From positions 1-5,448 of the forward strand of contig DATHSN010000339.1 in assembly GCA_035464115.1 (NCBI GenBank): 5,448 nucleotides of DNA, in the 5' to 3' direction. A program made the translations under genes and the position numbers. Shown here piece after piece: positions 1 through 5,448 of the stretch. The stretch is from DATHSN01 sp035464115 (GTDB lineage Bacteria > Actinomycetota > Acidimicrobiia > Acidimicrobiales > SKKL01). Every line of letters begins with the position of its first letter. Position 1 is the first letter of the stretch. The notes beneath the pieces were generated by a model that was given only the letters and a program-made list of their open reading frames with translations, did not search any database and had not been told where the DNA came from.

Positions 1-607
1 GTCCCCCGCGGGGAGGGTCGGACGGGGCGGGCGTCAGGGCGGCCACCAGGCCGACGATCGGTGCTGCGCCCATGGCGAGGAGCGGGCCGGCCGCGCCAGT
101 GAGCGTCGCCCCGGTGGTGCTGACGTCGTCGACGACGACGACCGGGCCGGTGTGGCGGCCGCGGGGGCGGAACGACGCCGGGGCGGCGCGCTCGTGGCGC
201 GACCGGCCGGTCTGGGCCGGGCCGTCGAGGCGGGCGAGGAGGGGGCGGGCCGGTCGGCCGACCCGTCGGGCCACGGCGCGGGCGAGCAGCTCGGCCTGGT
301 CGAACCCGCGCGCCCGGGCTCGTCGTCGGGTGGTCGGCGCCCACGTGACGACCAGCCCGGCGGGGACCACCTCGAGCCGGGCGACCATGGCGTCGGCCAG
401 CCACCCGACGGCGGCCCGGGCGTCGCGGTACTTGAGGCGCGCCACCAGCTCGCGACCGGCGCCGTCGTAGACCAGCGCGGCGTGCAGCGCGACGAGACCG
501 GGGGGCGGGTCGGCCACCGTCGGGGCCGGGACCATGGTGGCGATGCAGCTCGGGCACGGCGCGCCGTCTGGTCGCCCGCACACCGGACACCGGTCCCGAC
601 CTCTCAT
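1..607 (-). CDS. comF: ComF family phosphoribosyltransferase, C-terminus cut by the window edge
   Basis: The reading frame from ATG at 607 stays open to the left edge, giving 202 complete codons with no stop. Residues 7-21 hold a four-cysteine zinc-ribbon-like motif (C7, C10, C18, C21). Residues 51-64 read GRELVARLKYRDAR, residues 91-107 contain the Arg-rich RARARGFDQAE block typical of ComF, and residues 156-168 are the PRPP-binding loop VVVVDDVSTTGAT of type I phosphoribosyltransferases. Known ComF proteins are about 200-240 aa, so only a few residues should be missing. In naturally competent bacteria ComF helps take up or process single-stranded DNA, but homologues are widespread in non-competent species and the substrate is uncertain. 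The ATG at 607 puts the zinc motif at the N-terminus as usual. An in-frame ATG at 679 would add 24 Gly/Arg-rich residues and is less likely. No Shine-Dalgarno sequence is visible before 607. Confidence 0.88.
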   Translation of the reverse strand, partial: MRGRDRCPVCGRPDGAPCPSCIATMVPAPTVADPPPGLVALHAALVYDGAGRELVARLKYRDARAAVGWLADAMVARLEVVPAGLVVTWAPTTRRRARARGFDQAELLARAVARRVGRPARPLLARLDGPAQTGRSRHERAAPASFRPRGRHTGPVVVVDDVSTTGATLTGAAGPLLAMGAAPIVGLVAALTPAPSDPPRGG

Positions 608-613
608 CCGCCG

Positions 614-619
614 ACCGTA
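614..619 (-). promoter_or_regulatory. Candidate -10 box for comF (TACGGT), leaderless type
   Basis: On the minus strand TACGGT is followed by exactly six bases and then the ATG at 607. Transcription would therefore start at or next to the A of the start codon. TANNNT is the usual actinobacterial -10 form, and leaderless mRNAs are common in that phylum. The absence of a Shine-Dalgarno sequence agrees with this. There is no recognisable -35 box, and short TANNNT matches can arise by chance. Confidence 0.35.
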
Positions 620-769
620 CGCAGGAGGTCCGACAGTTCCCGCCCCGTCGCGCTCGCCGGCCCCCGAACCGTCGCGCATCGTGCGCGCCAGGCGCGCAGA
701 TCGTGCCACGGTTCGCCGATCGGGCCCACCGTGACCGATCGCACGCGGGAGGCGGGGTCGGGGCGCCGG

Positions 770-775
770 TAGCCT
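770..775 (+). promoter_or_regulatory. Candidate -10 box for the yczE-like gene (TAGCCT), leaderless type
   Basis: TAGCCT is followed by six bases (CCCGGG) and then the GTG at 782, so the predicted transcription start is the first base of the start codon. The TAG inside the hexamer is also an in-frame stop for this gene. Translation therefore cannot start further upstream, and only nine bases remain between that stop and the GTG, with no Shine-Dalgarno sequence in them. This geometry strongly favours a leaderless message. No clear -35 box is visible. Confidence 0.5.
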
Positions 776-781
776 CCCGGG

Positions 782-1408
782 GTGCCCGTGCCCACCACCA
801 CGTCGTTCGTCGTGCCCCGGGCCGAGCTCGCGGTGCGGCTGCCGCGGCTCCTGGTCGGCCTGGTGCTGTGCGGGGTGGCCATCGCCCTGATGGTCAACGC
901 CAACCTGGGCCTCGGCCCGTGGGACGTGCTCCACCAGGGCATCTCCACACGCACCGGCATCCCCATCGGCACCGTCGGCATCCTCGTCGGCGGGGTGGTC
1001 CTGCTGGCCTGGCTCCCCATCCGCGAGCGCCCCGGCATCGGCACCATCGCCAACGTCATCCTCATCGGGCTCACCATCGACGTGGTGCGGCTCTGGCTCC
1101 CCGAGCCCGACGGCACCGCGGCTCGCTGGGCCTTCCTGCTCGTCGGGGTGTTCCTGTTCGGCCCCGGCTCGGGCCTCTACATCGGCGCCGGGCTCGGCGC
1201 CGGCCCTCGCGACGGGCTCATGACCGGCATCGCCCGACGGGGCCCGTCGGTGCGCCTCGTCCGCACGCTGCTCGAGCTCACCGCGCTCGGGGTCGGCCTG
1301 GCCCTCGGGGGCACGGTGGGCGTCGGCACGGTGCTGTTCGCGCTCACCATCGGCCCCAACGTGCAGTGGTTCCTCGAGCGCGTTGCGGTCGACCTGCCCG
1401 CCCGCTGA
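782..1408 (+). CDS. YczE/YitT-like integral membrane protein
   Basis: This 208-residue, strongly hydrophobic protein has about five membrane segments, near residues 20-38, 62-80, 86-106, 115-139 and 162-191. The block NANLGLGPWDVLHQG (residues 39-53) matches the signature of the YczE/YyaS/YitT membrane family, whose transport or signalling role is not established. A second copy of the motif, GLGAGPRDGLMTG, follows at residues 137-149, which suggests an internal duplication with the conserved G-P-x-D loop in each half. The start is GTG at 782, because a TAG stop lies in frame at 770-772; GTG at 788 is the only close alternative. The gene diverges from comF and its TGA lies only 6 bases from the stop of the convergent SDR gene. 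It appears to be transcribed alone. Family assignment is from motif recognition, so the function remains open. Confidence 0.85.
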   Translation: MPVPTTTSFVVPRAELAVRLPRLLVGLVLCGVAIALMVNANLGLGPWDVLHQGISTRTGIPIGTVGILVGGVVLLAWLPIRERPGIGTIANVILIGLTIDVVRLWLPEPDGTAARWAFLLVGVFLFGPGSGLYIGAGLGAGPRDGLMTGIARRGPSVRLVRTLLELTALGVGLALGGTVGVGTVLFALTIGPNVQWFLERVAVDLPAR

Positions 1409-1414
1409 TCGACC

Positions 1415-2296
1415 TCAGCCGGCGTCGGGTCGCATCCCGAGCGACTCCTCGATGAGGTTGCTCATCGGGCGGGGATTGCGCCGGGCCGCGATGTCGGCGT
1501 GGCGCTCGGCGACGTGGCCGGTGAACACCTCGTCGGTGAACACGTAGAGCCGGCGGGCGCGCACCGCGTCGACGATGAGCCCGGCGACCTCGTCGGGGGA
1601 CTTCTGGGCGGCGAAGAAGTCGCGGGCCATGGCCCGGAACGCCTCGCGCTCCTCGTCGTCGACGTCGAGGGTGCGGGCCAGCGCCTCGGGACGGTTGCGG
1701 TCGGACTCCATGATCCGGGTGTTGACGAACCCCGGGCACAGCACCGAGATGCCGACGGTGGAGCCCTCGGCGAGCAGCTCCTGGTAGACGGTCTCGGACA
1801 AGGTGACCACCGAGTGCTTGGTGACGTTGTAGGGCGCCATGCCGGGGAAGCTCGTGTGGCCGGCGATCGACGCGGTGTTCACGATGTGGCCGTCGCCGTG
1901 CTCCATGAGGTGCGCCTGGAACACCCGGTGGCCGTGGATGACACCCCACAGGTTCACGCCGAGGGTCCACGTCCAATCGGCGGTGGTGAGCTGGTGGACC
2001 GGGCCCCCGCCGCCGGACACGCCGGCGTTGTTGAACACCAGGTGCACCCGGTCGAAGCGGTCGAGGGCGGCGGCGCCGAGGGCGTCCATGGAGGCCGCGT
2101 CGGACACGTCGGTGACCACCCCGATGGCGCTGGCACCCGCGGCGGTGAGACCGTCGACGGCCTCCTGCAACGGGCCCGACTCGATGTCGGCGAGCACCAG
2201 GTGCATCCCCTCGGCGGCCAGGCGGCGGGCCGTGGCGAGGCCGATGCCGCTGGCCCCGCCGGTGATGACCGCCACGCGGTCGCGCAGGTGGTCCAT
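1415..2296 (-). CDS. SDR family NAD(P)-dependent oxidoreductase (second gene of the pair)
   Basis: This complete 293-residue classical short-chain dehydrogenase has the cofactor loop TGGASGIG at residues 12-19. An Asp at 37 ends the second strand (LADIE), which usually favours NAD(H) over NADP(H). NNAGVSGGG is at 89-97 and the catalytic tetrad is N115, S143, Y156 and K160. The CPG motif follows at 187-189. After it come ESDRNRP (197-203) and a C-terminal extension with RARRLYVFT and a final helix-like segment. Substrate specificity cannot be read from the sequence. The start is ATG at 2296, overlapping the TGA of the upstream paralogue by one base, with GAGGAGG seven bases before it. It is almost certainly co-transcribed and translationally coupled with that gene. 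It is the last gene of the unit and converges on the yczE-like gene. Confidence 0.93.
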   Translation of the reverse strand: MDHLRDRVAVITGGASGIGLATARRLAAEGMHLVLADIESGPLQEAVDGLTAAGASAIGVVTDVSDAASMDALGAAALDRFDRVHLVFNNAGVSGGGGPVHQLTTADWTWTLGVNLWGVIHGHRVFQAHLMEHGDGHIVNTASIAGHTSFPGMAPYNVTKHSVVTLSETVYQELLAEGSTVGISVLCPGFVNTRIMESDRNRPEALARTLDVDDEEREAFRAMARDFFAAQKSPDEVAGLIVDAVRARRLYVFTDEVFTGHVAERHADIAARRNPRPMSNLIEESLGMRPDAG

Positions 2297-3201
2297 CAGG
2301 CGTCCTCCTCGGGACGGGTGGGCTCGGGACGGGTGGGCTCGGGACGGGTGGGCTCGGGACGGGCCGCGGCGGGCGGGACCCGCAGCTCGGGGTTGCGACC
2401 CCCCAGCAGGGCGTCGGCCCGCTCGGCCAGCACGCCCATGGCCTCGGGGTGGGTGAGGATCCACAGACGGCGGTCGCGGATGGCGTCGACGACGGCGGCG
2501 GCGATGTCGGCGGGATCCTTGCCCGACCGGATGGCGTCGGCGATGGGCGACGGCTGCTCGTCGCCGTCGGGACGCCAGGTGGCCGCCACGTGGCCGGGAC
2601 GGTTGCGCCCCGACTCGTGGATGCGGGTGGAGACCCACGCCGGGCACAGCACCGACACGCCGACGCCGGGGGCCAGCAGCGCGAGCTCGTGGTAGAGCGT
2701 CTCGCTCATGCCGACCACCGCCCACTTGCTCGCCGCGTAGGCACCGAGGAACGGCGCGGCGCTCAGGCCGGCCATCGAGGCGGTGTTGACGACGTGGCCG
2801 GTGCCGCGCTCGACCATGGCGGGGAGGAAGGCGTGGAGGCCGTGGATGACGCCCCACAGGTTGACGTCGAGCACCCACCGCCAGTCGTCGAGGGTGAGGG
2901 CCCACGTGGGGCCGCCGCCGGCGACGCCTGCGTTGTTGCACAACACGTCGGCGGGGCCGAAGCGCTCGTGCACGGCGTCGGCGAACGCGATCACGGCGTC
3001 GGCGTCGGCCACGTCGACGACCATGTCGAGCACCTCGGTGCCCGCAGCGCGCAGGGCGTCGGCCACCTCGACCAGCGGCGCGGCCTCGACGTCGGCCAGC
3101 GCCAGGCGCATCCCCTCCGCGGCGAACCGCTCGGCCATGGCCCGGCCGATCCCGCTGGCCGCGCCGGTGACGACCGCGACCCCTCCTGTGAGCTGCTCCA
3201 C
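2296..3201 (-). CDS. SDR family NAD(P)-dependent oxidoreductase with PEPTR-repeat tail (first gene of the pair)
   Basis: This 301-residue classical SDR is paralogous to the gene that follows it. It has TGAASGIG at residues 12-19, Asp37 at the end of strand two (NAD preference inferred), NNAGVAGGG at 89-97, and the tetrad N114, S142, Y155 and K159. Blocks shared with its neighbour include LWGVIHG, VNTAS and ES-x-RNRP. The usual Pro-Gly after the sixth strand is Pro-Ala here (P187-A188). The C-terminus carries three PEPTR units (282-296) and ends in PEEDA. This disordered, charged tail is absent from its partner. GTG at 3201 is chosen because GGAGG lies seven bases upstream and because it puts the Gly-rich loop at the normal distance from the N-terminus. 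The same frame stays open further upstream to 3504, but that part is a shadow of the VanZ-like gene. Its substrate is unknown. Confidence 0.92.
   Translation of the reverse strand: MEQLTGGVAVVTGAASGIGRAMAERFAAEGMRLALADVEAAPLVEVADALRAAGTEVLDMVVDVADADAVIAFADAVHERFGPADVLCNNAGVAGGGPTWALTLDDWRWVLDVNLWGVIHGLHAFLPAMVERGTGHVVNTASMAGLSAAPFLGAYAASKWAVVGMSETLYHELALLAPGVGVSVLCPAWVSTRIHESGRNRPGHVAATWRPDGDEQPSPIADAIRSGKDPADIAAAVVDAIRDRRLWILTHPEAMGVLAERADALLGGRNPELRVPPAAARPEPTRPEPTRPEPTRPEEDA
2304..2310 (-). promoter_or_regulatory. Ribosome binding site of the second SDR (GAGGAGG)
   Basis: GAGGAGG lies seven bases before the ATG at 2296, inside the last Glu-Glu-Asp codons of the preceding SDR gene. It fixes the start of the second SDR and supports reinitiation across the TGATG overlap. 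Confidence 0.85.
2311..2363. repeat. 15-bp direct tandem repeat, about 3.5 copies
   Basis: Three perfect head-to-tail copies of GGGACGGGTGGGCTC (plus strand: 2311-2325, 2326-2340, 2341-2355) are followed by a partial copy, GGGACGGG, at 2356-2363. On the minus strand they encode the PEPTR units at the C-terminus of the first SDR. The unit is a multiple of three, so gain or loss of copies would change the tail length without shifting frame. The array abuts the ribosome binding site of the next gene. Confidence 0.97.
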
Positions 3202-3208
3202 GACTCCC

Positions 3209-3213
3209 CCTCC
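3209..3213 (-). promoter_or_regulatory. Ribosome binding site of the first SDR (GGAGG)
   Basis: GGAGG within GGAGGGGGAG lies seven bases before the GTG at 3201. It decides this start against the much longer open frame upstream. Confidence 0.8.
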
Positions 3214-3242
3214 GGCCGATCCCCACGCCGGCCCGGGAGCGG

Positions 3243-3270
3243 AGCCTAGGCCGTCGCACGGTCCGGTCAG
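3243..3270 (-). promoter_or_regulatory. Candidate promoter of the SDR pair (CTGACC-16-TAGGCT)
   Basis: On the minus strand a -10-like TAGGCT (3248-3243) lies 16 bases after CTGACC (3270-3265), which matches TTGACA at four of six positions. The -35 box overlaps the stop codon of the VanZ-like gene. Initiation about seven bases after the -10 would give a short leader of roughly 35 bases containing the strong GGAGG. The SDR pair may thus be transcribed separately from ahcY, although read-through from vanZ is equally possible with only 65 bases between the genes. Confidence 0.4.
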
Positions 3271-3746
3271 CGACGAGCGGCGACCACCCGCGCCACCGCC
3301 CAGACCGCCACGCCCACGGCCGCGCCGAGGCCCAGCCCGATGGCGTTGGCCAGCATGTCGCGCCACTGGGCGGCGCGCTGTTCGGTGAAGGCCTCCTGGG
3401 CCAGCTCGACGGCGCCGCTGGCCACGAGCGCGACGACGAGTCCCACCACCAGCGACCGCCAGGACCACGACGCCAGCACCACCACGAGCCCGGCCAGACC
3501 CCACACCCCGATGTGCACCGCGAAGGCCGCGTCGGGGAGGCCGGCGGCGCGGGCCACGTCACCGGGGCGGGCGTCGACCCGCTCCAGCCGGTCGGACAGC
3601 CGGCGGAGCAGCCCCGGCGCCCGGTCCGAGAGCATCAGCACGACGGTCGGCACCGCCAGCACCGCCGCCACACCGGCCACCCACGGCCGCCACCCCCCGC
3701 CCGGGCGGCCACCGGGGCCGACGGGCGGGGGGCGACGGTGGGGCAT
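3267..3746 (-). CDS. VanZ-like family membrane protein
   Basis: This 159-residue protein has an Arg/Pro/Gly-rich N-terminus (residues 1-21) and membrane segments near 22-39, 75-92, 98-113 and 135-152. The VanZ-like polar pattern is present: H78, then E114 and Q117 in SGAVELAQEAF, R124, then D130, N134 and G137 in RDMLANAIGLGLG. The prototype VanZ gives low-level teicoplanin resistance in enterococci by an unclear route. Most actinobacterial members have no known function, so resistance should not be assumed. The ATG at 3746 follows the ahcY stop by one base (TGA-G-ATG) and no ribosome binding site is visible. Translation probably depends on coupling with ahcY, and the two genes look like one transcription unit. 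Start choice is fairly secure, although a shorter form from an internal GTG cannot be excluded. Confidence 0.83.
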   Translation of the reverse strand: MPHRRPPPVGPGGRPGGGWRPWVAGVAAVLAVPTVVLMLSDRAPGLLRRLSDRLERVDARPGDVARAAGLPDAAFAVHIGVWGLAGLVVVLASWSWRSLVVGLVVALVASGAVELAQEAFTEQRAAQWRDMLANAIGLGLGAAVGVAVWAVARVVAARR

Positions 3747-3747
3747 C

Positions 3748-5229
<1,482 letters not shown>

Positions 5230-5235
5230 GTGCAG

Positions 5236-5239
5236 CTCC
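5236..5239 (-). promoter_or_regulatory. Ribosome binding site of ahcY (GGAG)
   Basis: GGAG lies six bases before the ATG at 5229 and supports that start over the upstream in-frame GTG at 5313. Confidence 0.65.
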
Positions 5240-5254
5240 ACGGGTCGAGGTCGG

Positions 5255-5274
5255 GCCGGCGCGGGCGCGCCGGC
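5255..5274 (-). repeat. Perfect 8-bp inverted repeat with 4-base loop in the ahcY leader
   Basis: GCCGGCGC, a GCCC loop and GCGCCGGC form a very stable hairpin whose 3' end is 25 bases before the ahcY start and 15 bases before its GGAG. It is not followed by a T-run, so it is not a classical intrinsic terminator. It could be a structural part of the leader or a binding site, or simply a product of high GC. Confidence 0.6.
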
Positions 5275-5346
5275 GAAGACGTCTCCGGTGTGGGCTGGGG
5301 TCCACTGACCCACATCGCGCAGCCCGGCCCCAGAGGCCGAGCGTCG

Positions 5347-5352
5347 AGCCTA
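5347..5352 (-). promoter_or_regulatory. Candidate -10 box of ahcY (TAGGCT)
   Basis: TAGGCT on the minus strand is the same hexamer as the candidate -10 of the SDR pair, and its first three bases are the stop codon of the upstream gene. Initiation about seven bases later would give the leader of about 111 bases. No good -35 box is visible 16-18 bases upstream. Confidence 0.35.
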
Positions 5353-5448
5353 GCCCCGCCGACTCGTTCCGAGGCCGAGCCGGGCAGCCAGCCGGGCGGT
5401 GTCGGGCTCGGGGGCCACGCCGATCTCGGCGAGCATGGCCAGGAGCCG
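5350..5448 (-). CDS. 3' end of an unidentified gene (last 32 codons)
   Basis: On the minus strand the frame entering from the right edge is open for 32 codons and ends at TAG (5352-5350). All but three codons end in G or C, as expected for real coding sequence here. The peptide starts RLLAMLAEIG, runs through VAPEPDT and LAARLGLG, and ends TSRRG. It looks like the helical end of a soluble protein. I do not recognise the family. It lies 120 bases upstream of ahcY in the same direction and could share its transcript. Confidence 0.65.
   Translation of the reverse strand, partial: RLLAMLAEIGVAPEPDTARLAARLGLGTSRRG

Larger units (their letters stand above)
608..781. other. Divergent intergenic region between comF and the yczE-like gene
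   Basis: This 174-base stretch separates two divergently oriented genes and should hold both promoters. Candidate -10 hexamers lie 6 bases before each start codon (see the two promoter entries). No clear TTGACA-like -35 box is visible on either side. A minus-strand reading frame with possible GTG starts at 744 or 729 runs to a TGA at 604-606 that overlaps the comF ATG as ATGA. Its codon bias is weaker than that of the surrounding genes, so I do not call it a gene. I see no other feature here. Confidence 0.5.
5230..5340 (-). promoter_or_regulatory. Stem-rich 5' leader of ahcY, possible cis-regulatory RNA
   Basis: About 111 bases lie between the predicted transcription start and the ahcY ATG. 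Several pairings compete within it. TGTGGG (5314-5309) can pair with CCCACA (5294-5289). GGGTC (5311-5307) can pair with GACCC (5302-5298), using part of the first stem. CAGCCC (5297-5292) can pair with GGGCTG (5325-5320), and CTGGGG (5333-5328) with CCCCAG (5300-5295). The GAGGAGCG core that I recall for SAH riboswitches is not present, nor do I see a SAM riboswitch signature. GGAG at 5239-5236 is the ribosome binding site. In DNA this rich in G and C, chance complementarity is common, so a switch is only a possibility. Confidence 0.35.

Noticed and set aside
152..772. Plus-strand open frames of 132 and 206 codons opposite comF
   Set aside because: The minus strand encodes a clear ComF protein with zinc and PRPP motifs. 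The plus-strand products are low-complexity Arg/Gly/Ala sequences.
1387..1432. Terminator hairpin between the convergent genes (for example CGACC 1410-1414 with GGTCG 1428-1432)
   Set aside because: The stem is only 5 bp with a 13-base loop and no T-run, and most of it lies inside the SDR coding sequence.
2311..2363. CRISPR-like array
   Set aside because: The units are 15 bp with no spacers and lie in frame within an SDR gene, so this is a coding minisatellite.
1499..2695. A 398-codon plus-strand open frame opposite the SDR pair
   Set aside because: It is antisense to two intact SDR genes with complete catalytic motifs. Long antisense frames are expected at this GC content, and its translation has no recognisable motif.
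3202..3562. N-terminal extensions of the SDR frames up to 3504 or 3562
   Set aside because: These parts lie over the VanZ-like gene in other frames. The GTG at 3201 and ATG at 2296 have good ribosome binding sites and standard SDR N-termini.
5230..5313. Longer ahcY starting at GTG 5313
   Set aside because: The extra 28 residues are Pro/Ala-rich and do not match the family N-terminus. ATG 5229 has GGAG at proper spacing and gives the length expected for the mycobacterial-type enzyme.
5230..5340. SAH riboswitch of the known type before ahcY
   Set aside because: The conserved GAGGAGCG core with its partner strand is not found by eye. A covariance model search with RF01057 would settle it.

Overview
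The window is very GC-rich, with codon third positions almost all G or C. It looks like a chromosomal segment from a high-GC actinomycete. The long S-adenosylhomocysteine hydrolase resembles the mycobacterial type, and the TANNNT -10 motifs with apparently leaderless starts fit Actinomycetota. An Acidimicrobiia-like organism is my best guess, but this is inference and no 16S or other marker is present.

Layout from left to right: (1) minus strand 1-607, a comF-type phosphoribosyltransferase whose last few codons lie off the left edge. (2) A 174-base divergent intergenic region, 608-781. (3) Plus strand 782-1408, a YczE/YitT-like multi-pass membrane protein. (4) Minus strand 3201 down to 1415, two tandem paralogous short-chain dehydrogenases (SDRs) whose stop and start overlap as TGATG. 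They have good ribosome binding sites and their own candidate promoter. (5) Minus strand 5229 down to 3267, ahcY followed one base later by a VanZ-like membrane protein. (6) Upstream of ahcY, a leader of about 110 bases rich in possible stems. (7) At the right edge, the last 32 codons of an unidentified minus-strand gene.

The genes appear to form at least two minus-strand transcription units, ahcY-vanZ-like and the SDR pair. They converge on the plus-strand membrane protein gene with only 6 bases between stop codons. AhcY is core metabolism: it removes S-adenosylhomocysteine and so feeds the methyl cycle. The SDR pair may be a two-component redox module on related substrates, but the substrate cannot be read from the sequence.

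I see no mobile element, CRISPR array, tRNA or rRNA, and no convincing new defence or biosynthetic system. The points most worth a second look are the stem-rich ahcY leader (which lacks the SAH riboswitch core as I know it), the in-frame 15-bp repeat that builds a PEPTR tail on one SDR directly before its partner's ribosome binding site, and the apparent leaderless starts of the divergent comF/yczE-like pair.
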